A stretch of DNA of 64,000 nucleotides from an uncultured Sulfitobacter sp. (GTDB lineage: Bacteria > Pseudomonadota > Alphaproteobacteria > Rhodobacterales > Rhodobacteraceae): NCBI GenBank assembly GCA_947501805.1, contig CANMXJ010000003.1, forward strand, positions 124,001 through 188,000, read 5' to 3'. Made by a program: the position numbers and the translations under genes. A model generated the notes under the pieces. That model worked only from the letters and a program-made list of their open reading frames with translations, was not told the origin of the DNA and ran no database searches. The first letter of the stretch is position 1. Each line of letters opens with the position of its first letter. Below are positions 8,454-17,466 of this stretch, one piece after another.

Positions 8454-9959
8454 ATGCTTTGGTCGTTGATCAAGATTATTGTGTTTGTAGCCGCCATTGC
8501 GGCGCTCGCTTGGGGTGCAGGTTTTCTGTTGGAAAGCCAAGGCGGTATTCAGGTTACATTGATGGGAACCGAATTCAGCTTTGGACCGCTGCAATCCGTG
8601 ATTGCCATCGCCGTTCTGATGTTTGCGGTTTGGCTATTGCTCAAAGTGTTCACATTGTTGGTCGCAACATGGAAGTTTCTCAATGGCGACGAGACAGCAC
8701 TGTCGCGTTACTTTGACCGCAACCGCGAGCGGAAGGGTTTTGATGCGCTTTCCGAAGGCTTGATGGCGCTGGCAAGTGGCGAAGGTCGTGTGGCGCTGGC
8801 CAAGGCGCAGAAGGCCGACAAATATCTGAACAAGCCCGCGTTGACGAACTTGTTGACGGCACAGGCGGCAGAATTGGCTGGTGACAAGCGCAAGGCAGAA
8901 GAAACGTATCGTAAACTGGTCGAAGATGAAGCCACACGTTTTGTTGGCGTGCGCGGTATCATGAAGCAAAAACTGGCTGAGGGTGACACAGAGACAGCGT
9001 TGAAACTGGCCGAGAAAGCCTTTGCGTTAAAGCCGAAACATGCCGAGACAGGGGATGTTTTGTTGCAATTGCAGGCTGGCAAGGAAGACTGGACAGGCGC
9101 GCGCAAGACGTTAAGCGCCAAGCTCAAGAATGGTCAGTTGCCGCGCGACGTTCACAAACGCCGCGATGCGGTGTTGGCCCTGTCAGAAGCGAAAGACGTT
9201 TTTGATAATGGAAAGGACATCGAGGCCCGCGAAGCGGCGATTGAGGCGAACCGCCTGTCACCTGATTTGATTCCTGCCGCGGTTATGGCGGCACATGGAT
9301 ACATTGATCAGAATAAACCTCGTTACGCTACGCGACTGTTAACAAAAGCATGGAGCGTCCAACCGCATCCTGATCTTGCCGCTGCCTTTGCTGCAATTGC
9401 ACCTGATGAGAAACCTGCCGCGCGGATTAAGCGTTTTGCGGCATTGATCAAGGCGAAGCCGGATCATCCGGAAACCAAAATGCTCAAGGCCGAGCTGCAT
9501 ATTGCGGATGAGGATTTCCCGGCAGCACGTCGTGCGCTGGGCGATCTGGTTGAAACGGATCCCTCTGCGCGGTCTGTAACGTTGATGGCTGCAATTGAAC
9601 GCGGCGAGGGTGCATCGGATACAGTTGTCAAAGGCTGGCTGGCGCGCGCGTTGACGGTGTCACGTGGCCCGCAGTGGATTTGCGAGAACTGTCATAACAT
9701 TCATTCGGAATGGGCACCGATCTGCGGCAACTGCAAGAGCTTTGACACCTTGGCGTGGAAGACACCGCCCATGTCCGAAGTGGCGATGCCTGGTGGTGTT
9801 CAGATGTTGCCGTTGATTGTTGGCTCTACTGAAGACAACTCTGGTGCAGACGGTGCCGGTGCAGTTGTCGAAGTCGAGACGATTGAAGATGCCGAACTGA
9901 TTACAGATCCGCCAACGGATAACGTGGAAAACAAGAAAGTAGCTGACGCAAAGGTCTAA
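8454..9959 (+). CDS. hemY: HemY family protein with C-terminal zinc ribbon
   Basis: A 501-residue inner-membrane protein of the HemY (COG3898) type, which is not the protoporphyrinogen oxidase of the same name. Two membrane helices near the N-terminus (residues 5-25 and 44-65) are followed by a long TPR-like solenoid of helical repeats with many Ala/Leu/Glu residues. Near residue 405 there is a four-cysteine zinc ribbon, CENC and CGNC about 12 residues apart, characteristic of alphaproteobacterial members. It is linked to haem synthesis by association only. It begins 13 bases after the mic60-like gene; its stop is one base from that of the convergent caiD. Confidence 0.9.
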   Translation: MLWSLIKIIVFVAAIAALAWGAGFLLESQGGIQVTLMGTEFSFGPLQSVIAIAVLMFAVWLLLKVFTLLVATWKFLNGDETALSRYFDRNRERKGFDALSEGLMALASGEGRVALAKAQKADKYLNKPALTNLLTAQAAELAGDKRKAEETYRKLVEDEATRFVGVRGIMKQKLAEGDTETALKLAEKAFALKPKHAETGDVLLQLQAGKEDWTGARKTLSAKLKNGQLPRDVHKRRDAVLALSEAKDVFDNGKDIEAREAAIEANRLSPDLIPAAVMAAHGYIDQNKPRYATRLLTKAWSVQPHPDLAAAFAAIAPDEKPAARIKRFAALIKAKPDHPETKMLKAELHIADEDFPAARRALGDLVETDPSARSVTLMAAIERGEGASDTVVKGWLARALTVSRGPQWICENCHNIHSEWAPICGNCKSFDTLAWKTPPMSEVAMPGGVQMLPLIVGSTEDNSGADGAGAVVEVETIEDAELITDPPTDNVENKKVADAKV

Positions 9960-9960
9960 G

Positions 9961-10746
9961 CTACTTCCCTTTCCATACCGGATCGCGCTTTTCCGTGAAA
10001 GCGCGTGCGCCTTCAAGTTGGTCTTCGGACGAATACAAAATGTCGACAGAGGGCAATTGCCGTTTGGTGATCCGGTTCATGGCGTCTTGAAACTTTGCAT
10101 CCTCGGCATCGCGCACAATCTCTTTGATCGCAGCATAGACAAGTGGGGGGCCAGACGCGAGCAGACGGGCAAGTTCCCACGCGCGATCCATCAATTGATC
10201 TGCAGGCAGAACTTCGTTGATCAGGCCCCATCCTTTGGCTTCGTTCACATCAAACCAGCGACCTGTCAAAAGCAGCTCCATTGCGATGTGATAAGGGATG
10301 CGTTTGGGTAGTTTAACGCTGGCCGCATCAGCCACAGTGCCGGAGCGGATTTCAGGTAGGGCAAAGGTCGCGTGGTCAGAGGCAATGATCATATCGGCAG
10401 AAAGCGCCAGCTCGAGACCCCCACCACAAGCAATACCATTCACCGCAGCAATAATCGGCTTGTTCAGTCCGCGCATTTCCTGAATGCCCCCGAAGCCCCC
10501 GACGCCGTAGTCCCCATCAACAGCGTCACCGTCCGAGGCAGCCTTGAGATCCCAACCAGGGCAGAAGAATTTATCACCACCACCCGTTATGATCGCCACA
10601 CGCAGTTCAGGATCATCGCGGAAACCGGCAAAAACCTCACCCATCAGGCGGGAGGTTTGGAGGTCAATCGCGTTTGCCTTGGGGCGGTCAAGAGTGACCT
10701 CAAGAATAGCGCCTTCGCGGCGTGTTTTGATCGGGGAATCTGTCAT
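9961..10746 (-). CDS. caiD: Carnitinyl-CoA dehydratase / enoyl-CoA hydratase family
   Basis: A 261-residue crotonase-fold enzyme. DRPKANAIDLQTS, the oxyanion-hole regions PGWDLKAA and NGIACGGGLELALSADM, and LPEIRSGTVADAASVKLPKR match carnitinyl-CoA dehydratases (CaiD), which interconvert crotonobetainyl-CoA and carnitinyl-CoA. It is the last gene of a three-gene operon after an acyl-CoA dehydrogenase and a CoA ligase and overlaps the ligase by 4 bases. Together these fit activation, desaturation and hydration of a carnitine-like or other short acyl substrate. A DMSP-type DmdD role is less likely because the companion dehydrogenase is of ordinary length. Confidence 0.85.
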   Translation of the reverse strand: MTDSPIKTRREGAILEVTLDRPKANAIDLQTSRLMGEVFAGFRDDPELRVAIITGGGDKFFCPGWDLKAASDGDAVDGDYGVGGFGGIQEMRGLNKPIIAAVNGIACGGGLELALSADMIIASDHATFALPEIRSGTVADAASVKLPKRIPYHIAMELLLTGRWFDVNEAKGWGLINEVLPADQLMDRAWELARLLASGPPLVYAAIKEIVRDAEDAKFQDAMNRITKRQLPSVDILYSSEDQLEGARAFTEKRDPVWKGK

Positions 10747-12797
10747 GTCTGGTCTTTCAATGTGATCAGCGCGTCTGCGGCGACGGCGCGTTCAGGGGTG
10801 CATATGAGCGGATTGATTTCAACCTCGTTCACGTCGTCGGGGCCGGAAAGCACGTAATCTTGCAAGGCCAGAACGGTTTGCTCGATATTGTAGAGGGACG
10901 CACCGGGTTTGCTGCGATAGCCGACAAGAAGCGGGTAGATGCGCAGGGATTTCAGGGCGTCTTGAATGTCTCTCTCAGTTACAGGCAGCAGGCGTGTGGC
11001 CGTATCCCGCAGCAGTTCAGTCCAGATACCGCCCGCGCCGAGCGTGAGGGCAAAGCCGTGGGCCGGGTCGCGGGTGATTCCGATAATGAGTTCTGCGACG
11101 CCGCCCGTCACCATGGCTTCGATCAGGACGGTGGGTGTGCCGATGTTGCGCGCGGCCTCTTCCCAACCGTCCTGAGGGACGTTGAGGCGCACGGCCCCGG
11201 CTTCGGATTTATGCGCCATGCCTTCGCCTTTTATGGCATAGATATCCGCGTAATAGGCATCGCCAGTGTGTTCAGTCACCGGGTCCATGACGGGGTTGAT
11301 CCCGTCTGTTCCGACGCGAAACCGGCAGTTCCACGGCACAATGACGCCGTGGCGCGCGATGCGGGCCTTTGCCTCGGCTTCACTCAGGGTGCGGGTCTTG
11401 GCTAATGCCGGAGCCGGAGTGATGGGCAGGTCGCCGGGCTTGCGGATGCGGGTTGCGGCTTCAGCAGCGGCAAGTGCTTCTTCGAGGCCATTGAGCGGGG
11501 TGACACCTCCTGCCACCAATTCGGACGCGATGTCGAGTGGCATGAGTTCAGGCAGGCTGGCCACGACGGCGAAGGGGCGGCCTGTTTGGGCGCGGACGGC
11601 TAGCGCTGCCTCAACGGTGCAGCGCCAGGCGCTGTTGTCGGTGGTGGGGTAATCCACAACGCTGAGCGTGAGGTCGATGCCGGGGATGGACATGGCCGAC
11701 CATGCAGCGGTCATGCGCGCCATATCGCCCCAGATGTAGGTATGATAGTCCAGCGGGTTGCTGAGCGCGACCATTGGGCCGAGGGCTTCGCGCAGGGTGG
11801 CTTCTTGCTCCGGTATCAGGGGGGGGAAAGTCAGGTCACGGGGCGTGGCCATGTCAGCGACAAGGCTCGCCTCGCCTCCCGAACAGCTGATGGAGGCGAG
11901 CCAGTTGCCGGCCAGCGGGCCATTGCAATGCAGCAATTTCAGGGTTTCCAGCAATATCGCCGGAGAGGTCACGCGGGCGATGCCTAGGCGGTCCAGCAAC
12001 GCCTGTGCGCCCGCATCCGACCCGGCAAGGGAGGCGGTGTGAGAGACAGTCGCGGCGCGCGCCTGTTCGGAAACGCCCGCCTTGAGCACCACCAGCGGGA
12101 TGCCCTTGGCATAGGCGTCGCGTGCGAGGGTTTCCCATTCGGTCACATCCCCGAACCCTTCGACATGCAGGCCGATAGCGGTGACGCGGACATCGTCCAA
12201 TAGGGCACGGGCAATCTGCGCCTGGCTGGTCTGGGCCATGTTCCCACAGGCGATGGTGTAAGCGATGGGCAGGGCGCGTTGCTGCATCGTCAGGTTGATG
12301 GCGATGTTTGAACTCTGCGTCAGGATCGCAACGCCGCTGTCCACACGCTTGCCGCCGTGTTGGTCAGGCCACAGGAGCGCGCCGTCGAGATAGTTGATGA
12401 AGCCATAGCAGTTAGGACCGAGGATCGGCATGTCACCTGCGGCGTTGATGAGCGCGGCTTGCAGATCGGCACCCTCTGCGTCTTCGGCCTGCGCTTCGAG
12501 GAAACCGGAGGCGAAGCAGACCGCACCGCCAGCTTTGCGCTGTTCCAGTTGGGAAACAATCTCTATCGTGGCTTCGCGGTTCACGCCGATGAAGGTGGCA
12601 TCGGGTGCATTTGGCAGGGCTTCAATATCGCGGAAAACGGGACGGCCTTCGATCTCATCCGCCATGGGATGCACGGGCCAGATGTCGCCCTTAAACCCCA
12701 TTTTTTGACATTGTAGTACAACTTGTCTGCACCATGCTCCACCGCCGACCACCGCGATCGAATTGGGCCGCAGAAGACGGTCAAGCACGCGGGTCAC
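10743..12797 (-). CDS. ADP-forming acyl-CoA synthetase family protein
   Basis: A 684-residue protein of the NDP-forming acetyl-CoA synthetase family, with alpha and beta parts fused. The N-terminal CoA-binding Rossmann part has SIAVVGGGAWCRQVV; the succinyl-CoA-ligase-like middle has GPNCYGFINY and SISCSGGEASLVADM; the C-terminal third (from about residue 470) is an ATP-grasp domain with KSEAGAVRLNV and VEINPLICTPE. It should make an acyl-CoA and ADP from a carboxylic acid, ATP and CoA. The start is a GTG directly after the TAA of the upstream dehydrogenase gene. By neighbourhood the substrate may be carnitine, butyrobetaine or a related acid (inference). Confidence 0.88.
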   Translation of the reverse strand: MTRVLDRLLRPNSIAVVGGGAWCRQVVLQCQKMGFKGDIWPVHPMADEIEGRPVFRDIEALPNAPDATFIGVNREATIEIVSQLEQRKAGGAVCFASGFLEAQAEDAEGADLQAALINAAGDMPILGPNCYGFINYLDGALLWPDQHGGKRVDSGVAILTQSSNIAINLTMQQRALPIAYTIACGNMAQTSQAQIARALLDDVRVTAIGLHVEGFGDVTEWETLARDAYAKGIPLVVLKAGVSEQARAATVSHTASLAGSDAGAQALLDRLGIARVTSPAILLETLKLLHCNGPLAGNWLASISCSGGEASLVADMATPRDLTFPPLIPEQEATLREALGPMVALSNPLDYHTYIWGDMARMTAAWSAMSIPGIDLTLSVVDYPTTDNSAWRCTVEAALAVRAQTGRPFAVVASLPELMPLDIASELVAGGVTPLNGLEEALAAAEAATRIRKPGDLPITPAPALAKTRTLSEAEAKARIARHGVIVPWNCRFRVGTDGINPVMDPVTEHTGDAYYADIYAIKGEGMAHKSEAGAVRLNVPQDGWEEAARNIGTPTVLIEAMVTGGVAELIIGITRDPAHGFALTLGAGGIWTELLRDTATRLLPVTERDIQDALKSLRIYPLLVGYRSKPGASLYNIEQTVLALQDYVLSGPDDVNEVEINPLICTPERAVAADALITLKDQT

Positions 12798-13958
12798 TTA
12801 GGCCCCCAACGGACGCAACAAATCGCGCGAAATGATGTGCCGTTGGATTTCCGAAGTGCCGTCCCAGATGCGTTCTACCCGTGCGTCACGCCAGAAACGT
12901 TCGATGGGAAAATCGTCCATCAATCCCATGCCGCCAAATATCTGCAAAGTGGTGTCTGTCACGCGGGCCAGAGCCTCTGATGCATAAAGCTTCGCACTTG
13001 CGATTTCGCGGTTTGCAGGCAGCCCTTGGTCCAAGCGCCACGCGGCTGCAAGGGTGAGCCAGTCGGCGGCATCAATCTCTGTAATCATGTCGGCGATCTG
13101 GAAACTAACGCCCTGGAATTTGCCGATTTGCTGGCCGAATTGTTTGCGCTCTGCTGCATAGTTTAACGCATAGTCAAAACACCGCCGCGCGCGCCCTACG
13201 CTGAATGCCGCAACGGTGATCCGCGTTGCATAGAGCCATTCGTTCATCACGGCAAAACCGCCATCGACTTCGCCCAGTACCTGCGCATCTGGAAGGCGGC
13301 AATTGTCGAAATAAAGGATGCAGTTTTTGTAGCCCTTGTGACTGACGGAGTTGTATCCCTCACGCACCTCGAAACCGGGTGTGCCGCGATCCACCAAGAA
13401 TGTCGTGATGCGTTTCTTGGGCCCTTTTGGCGTTTCATCAACGCCAGTTGCGATGAACACGATGAAGAAGTCAGCATGTTCCGCGCCCGAGATGAAGTGC
13501 TTTGACCCGTTTACGACCCAATCGCCACCCTCACGCACCGCTGAACATTTCATGCCTCGGACATCTGATCCGGCATCGGGTTCGGTCATGGCCAGCGCGT
13601 CTGAGCGTTCACCGCGCACTGCGGGCAGCAAATAGCGTTCGCGCTGCTCACCATTGCACGCCATAAGGATATTCTGGGGGCGGCCAAAGAAATGCGTGAG
13701 CGCCATAGAGCCACGACCCAATTCCCGTTCCACAAGCGTGAAATCAACGTGGGAAAGCCCTGCACCACCTACTTCTTCGGGGAAATTACAGGCGTAGAAT
13801 CCCAGATCAATCACCTTTTGTTTGATCTCTTCACCGAGCTCTTTTGGCACCTGACCTGTACGCTCCACTTCGGCCTCATGTGGATAAATCTCCTTTTCGA
13901 CAAAGCTGCGCACGGTAGAGACGATCATCTCTTGTTCATCGCTAAGGCCAAAGTGCAT
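12798..13958 (-). CDS. Acyl-CoA dehydrogenase
   Basis: FAD-dependent acyl-CoA dehydrogenase of 386 residues. Characteristic blocks are ALAMTEPDAGSDVRGM, VNGSKHFISGAEHADFF, RKQFGQQIGKFQGVSFQIAD and the C-terminal QIFGGMGLMDDFPIERFWRD with ARVERIWDGTSEIQ. It introduces the alpha-beta double bond and passes electrons to ETF. ATG at 13958 (MHFGLSDEQ) follows AAAGGAACG, so the longer frame to 13994 is rejected. It heads the operon with the ADP-forming ligase and caiD, so a butyrobetainyl-CoA or similar substrate is plausible but unproven. Confidence 0.95.
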   Translation of the reverse strand: MHFGLSDEQEMIVSTVRSFVEKEIYPHEAEVERTGQVPKELGEEIKQKVIDLGFYACNFPEEVGGAGLSHVDFTLVERELGRGSMALTHFFGRPQNILMACNGEQRERYLLPAVRGERSDALAMTEPDAGSDVRGMKCSAVREGGDWVVNGSKHFISGAEHADFFIVFIATGVDETPKGPKKRITTFLVDRGTPGFEVREGYNSVSHKGYKNCILYFDNCRLPDAQVLGEVDGGFAVMNEWLYATRITVAAFSVGRARRCFDYALNYAAERKQFGQQIGKFQGVSFQIADMITEIDAADWLTLAAAWRLDQGLPANREIASAKLYASEALARVTDTTLQIFGGMGLMDDFPIERFWRDARVERIWDGTSEIQRHIISRDLLRPLGA

Positions 13959-14110
13959 AGACGCGTTCCTTTGTTGAGTTGTTCCGGCGAACATTAGGGG
14001 GATTGCTGCGGAAATCCATACGCAAAATGCCCGAGTTGTTAATCTCCTGTTTACTGGTTCTGAGGCAGAACAAAAGAGAGAGGATATGTCGGGTGTGACA
14101 GGTCTTTTTG

Positions 14111-14776
14111 ATGAACGAAGACAAAAGGCAAATGATGATCCGATCTTTCAAAACACCTTTCACGAGACCTCAACTGGGTGCCTATCACCATGGCGTGATG
14201 CAGTATCACTATCGCGACGTGATGTGTAACAAGTCGCCGATAGATATCGCATTGTACCTGCATCTGATCCACGCGGCCCAACCGGGCAGCTTCATTGAAA
14301 TAGGGACGAAATTCGGCGGCTCTGCGATGATGTTCCGTGACGTGGTTCGAATGTACGGCTTGGACACGACAGTCGTCTCAATTGACCGTGCCCCACCAGA
14401 CGTTGACGAACGCTTTGACGGCATTCGTTTTGTTCAAGGTGACGTAATGGCGTTGGAGCAGACGTTTTCTGAAAACGCATTATTCGATCTGCCGCGCCCG
14501 TGGATCTTGTCAGAAGACAGCGCGCACACATACGACGCCTGCATGGCAGTGCTGGAGTTCGGCAAGAAACATCTGCGGCGTGGTGAATATCTGATTATGG
14601 AAGATAGCGTTCTGGCGGAACTGGACCTTGCGGATCGGTTTGATGGTGGCCCTAGTCGCGCACTCGAAGCATTTTTGACTGCTCAGCCTGATGTTTACGA
14701 GATCGACACATCCTATTGTGACATGTTCGGGGTAAACGCGACAACCAATCCCAACGGCTATTTGCGGAAGCTCTGA
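14111..14776 (+). CDS. CmcI-type methyltransferase (cephalosporin hydroxylase family)
   Basis: A 221-residue Rossmann methyltransferase of the CmcI / rhamnosyl O-methyltransferase family. FIEIGTKFGGSAMMFRDVV is the SAM-binding glycine loop, VVSIDRAPPDVDERFDG the acidic strand after it, and GEYLIMEDSVLAELDL the late metal-binding acidic region. Members O-methylate sugars or antibiotic hydroxyls. The ATG at 14111 is one codon inside the longest frame. It begins a rightward unit with an FkbH-like HAD protein and a sulfotransferase at the edge of the capsule locus, so glycan modification is the likely job. First gene of that unit, with about 150 bases upstream. Confidence 0.8.
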   Translation: MNEDKRQMMIRSFKTPFTRPQLGAYHHGVMQYHYRDVMCNKSPIDIALYLHLIHAAQPGSFIEIGTKFGGSAMMFRDVVRMYGLDTTVVSIDRAPPDVDERFDGIRFVQGDVMALEQTFSENALFDLPRPWILSEDSAHTYDACMAVLEFGKKHLRRGEYLIMEDSVLAELDLADRFDGGPSRALEAFLTAQPDVYEIDTSYCDMFGVNATTNPNGYLRKL

Positions 14777-14777
14777 G

Positions 14778-16589
14778 ATGGGGCTGGCGATGAACCAATG
14801 TGACGACCTGATCTTCGCAGAAGATATTCGTCTGGTCATCTGGGATCTGGATGAAACGTTCTGGGACGGCACCCTGACCGAAGGCGGGATCAGCTATCGT
14901 GAGGATCATCATCAGTTGGTGATTGATCTTGCCAAGCGTGGAATAATGTCCGCGATCTGTTCGAAAAATGAACCTACACAGATCGAAGACCTTCTGCGGG
15001 CGCAGGGTCTGTGGGAATACTTCATCTTTCCAAGCATAGACTGGACACCGAAAGGTCCGCGGATCGCGGCGATGTTAGATCAAATTGGTTTGCGCCCGCC
15101 CTCGGTCTTGTTTCTGGATGACAATCCGATGAACCTTGCGCAAGCTGCACATGTAAATCCCGGTCTCAATGGTGGACTGCCCTCCTTGATCGACAGGCTG
15201 TCTGGCGCTCCGCAAATGCAGGGGAAACCAGATCCAAGCCTGACGCGGCTTGAGCAATACAAGGTCAAAGAACGCAAGTCTGCCGCCGCACATGTATCAG
15301 GTGGCGACACGGTTGCATTTTTGCGTCAATCAAATGTGCGGGTCTTTATAGAGTATGACGTCGAGGCACATTTGGATCGCGCCATTGAGTTGATCAACCG
15401 AACGAACCAGCTGAATTTCACCAAACTTCGCCTGCCCGACGATATAGATACCGCGAGGCTGGAGCTTTCTAACCTTCTCGCCCTGAATACAACTGATGCT
15501 GGACTGATCCGGGTTCGAGATGACTATGGCGATTACGGATTTGTCGGATTTTATCTGACAGAGCGATTGCATAACATCCGGCGTATAAGGCATTTTTGTT
15601 TTTCTTGCAGAACGTTGAATATGTTTATCGAACACTGGACCTACGCATTTCTGGGCCGTCCGCCAATTCAGGTTGTGGGCGAAGTATTGTCAGACATTGA
15701 AAACAGCGATGTTGCCGTTGACTGGATCACACCCGCGCGGATCGCGGATATGGATGTTGCCCATGCGGCTCCCGCGTTGAAGTTTGATCGGATTTTTGCC
15801 CGTGGCGGCTGCGATCTGGCGAGTTTGATGCACTATTTTGCATTGCATTCTGATGAGATCATTGAGGAATTCAATCAGCCGAAGAATGACCAGATGTTGC
15901 GGCGGGACCATTCCGCGTTTCTGATGCCAGCCATTCAGAAGCCCCTTAACAAGAGCCAGCAAGAAGCCGCAATTGCCATAGGATATGATATAGCAGATTT
16001 TGAGAGTGAAATCCGCCAAGATTTTGCTGGATCGGCCCTCTATTTCTTGAGCTTCTGGGCAGATGCAGACATTCCGACTTACCGACACAAAACGAGCGGG
16101 CTTAGTGTGCCCTATTGGTTGGTCGGTGCACAACATCACAATCTCATAAACAAGGCCGATCTGCGCCAAGCGGTTGCAGAAACGGACATGCAACGGGCAC
16201 GATTACAAATCTTGTGCGAGGAGTTCGAACACGAAGGTCTTCTGAGCCAAGATCAGATGGAGAATCGGTACGCACGTGTTCTGGATGCCATACCCAAAGG
16301 CGCGCCCGTTGTTTTGATGCTGGCCAATGAACGTGGCCCGCTCCATTTCCAAGATATCAACAAACCAGATCATCCACACCACAAGCGTTTGAATGTGGCA
16401 TTGCGTGAGGTCGCCAAGTCCCGGCCAAATGTTATTCTCATCGACCCTGCGGATCATATCCGATCGGCCGAGGATATGATCGACATGAACCACTTTAAGC
16501 GACCAGTTTATCACCGGATCTATCTGGATACTTTAGCGCAGATCTCAGCCCTTTATGACAGCACTGATTGGAAAAGTTCACATGACTAG
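14778..16589 (+). CDS. FkbH-like HAD-IIIC phosphatase with SGNH-like C-terminus
   Basis: A 603-residue multidomain protein. Residues 15-160 are a HAD-IIIC domain (VIWDLDETFWDGTL with nucleophile Asp, SAICSKNEP, and FLDDNPMNLAQA). Residues 180-310 are the acyltransferase-like FkbH portion, with the typical INRTNQLNFTKLR. The C-terminal half resembles an SGNH hydrolase, with GCDLASL and a late D-x-x-H in DMNHFKRP. FkbH proteins load glyceryl units from 1,3-bisphosphoglycerate onto carrier proteins in polyketide pathways, but relatives also occur in surface-glycan loci. No carrier protein or PKS is nearby, which favours a glycan role. It starts 1 base after the methyltransferase stop. Confidence 0.85.
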   Translation: MGLAMNQCDDLIFAEDIRLVIWDLDETFWDGTLTEGGISYREDHHQLVIDLAKRGIMSAICSKNEPTQIEDLLRAQGLWEYFIFPSIDWTPKGPRIAAMLDQIGLRPPSVLFLDDNPMNLAQAAHVNPGLNGGLPSLIDRLSGAPQMQGKPDPSLTRLEQYKVKERKSAAAHVSGGDTVAFLRQSNVRVFIEYDVEAHLDRAIELINRTNQLNFTKLRLPDDIDTARLELSNLLALNTTDAGLIRVRDDYGDYGFVGFYLTERLHNIRRIRHFCFSCRTLNMFIEHWTYAFLGRPPIQVVGEVLSDIENSDVAVDWITPARIADMDVAHAAPALKFDRIFARGGCDLASLMHYFALHSDEIIEEFNQPKNDQMLRRDHSAFLMPAIQKPLNKSQQEAAIAIGYDIADFESEIRQDFAGSALYFLSFWADADIPTYRHKTSGLSVPYWLVGAQHHNLINKADLRQAVAETDMQRARLQILCEEFEHEGLLSQDQMENRYARVLDAIPKGAPVVLMLANERGPLHFQDINKPDHPHHKRLNVALREVAKSRPNVILIDPADHIRSAEDMIDMNHFKRPVYHRIYLDTLAQISALYDSTDWKSSHD

Positions 16590-17466
16590 TCCTAGGTTAT
16601 TTTCAAACCTGTTTCTGAGCGTAGGTGCCATGAAAGCAGGAACCACTTGGCTATATGCTGTTCTGGCGCGCCATCCCTCTCTGCATTTCGCGATGGAAAA
16701 AGAAATCCACTATTTCTACCATCGCTATGTCAATCCCGAGCAATTGAGCGAGGCCTATCGCCTGCGTGAAGCGCGTAACCGATACCTGTTCCGTTTTGAT
16801 CCGGAAAAAGCGAATATTGATGCGGTTCGGGCAAACTTGCATTGGGTGAGTTCCTATCTGAATAGACCTGTGGATGACTATTGGTATCGTAATCTCTTCC
16901 AGATGCGCGATCATGAGACATACGCTTGTGATTTTTCCAATCTGCACGCTCACTTATCCCAAGACGCATGGCCACAGATCGCGGCCAAATGCGACAGACT
17001 TCGCGTGATGTTCACAATGCGTGATCCAGTCCAACGACTTTGGAGTCATACAAAGTTCCATCTGCAACTGACCGGGCATCTGGACAAGCTGGAGAGTTGG
17101 GGACCGGAACAATTCAATGAATTCATCCGTCGCCGACATATCTGGATCAATGCTGAATATGGCCAGATTTTAAGAAACTTACGTGGTGGGCTTTCTCCGG
17201 AAACGCTCAAGGTCATTTTCTACGAAGACCTGCATCAAGACCAACGCGGCACGTTGCGTGATATCGAGAGTTTTTTGGACATTCCTGCGTTTGACTATCC
17301 GCAAACGTTGCTGCAACGACGTTTTACTGAGGGTGTGAAACATCCCATGCCCGCATTTTTCCCGGACCTTGTTAAAGACGATGTGATGCGGATCTGTGAT
17401 GAAGTTGATGCCGAAGGCTACACCATTCCTGTCACGTGGGCGGCTTCGGCACGAGTAGAAGCTTGA
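16582..17466 (+). CDS. Sulfotransferase (PAPS-dependent)
   Basis: A 294-residue cytosolic sulfotransferase. The 5'-phosphosulfate loop is VGAMKAGTTWLYAVL near residue 17, and the 3'-phosphate site is FTMRDPVQRLWSHTKFH around residue 145; FYEDLHQDQRGTLRDIESFL is the typical late motif. It should move sulfate from PAPS to a hydroxyl, here probably of a capsule sugar. ATG at 16582 overlaps the 3' end of the FkbH-like gene by 8 bases (ATGACTAG). Its 3' end overlaps the convergent gene by 49 bases. Confidence 0.9.
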   Translation: MTSPRLFSNLFLSVGAMKAGTTWLYAVLARHPSLHFAMEKEIHYFYHRYVNPEQLSEAYRLREARNRYLFRFDPEKANIDAVRANLHWVSSYLNRPVDDYWYRNLFQMRDHETYACDFSNLHAHLSQDAWPQIAAKCDRLRVMFTMRDPVQRLWSHTKFHLQLTGHLDKLESWGPEQFNEFIRRRHIWINAEYGQILRNLRGGLSPETLKVIFYEDLHQDQRGTLRDIESFLDIPAFDYPQTLLQRRFTEGVKHPMPAFFPDLVKDDVMRICDEVDAEGYTIPVTWAASARVEA

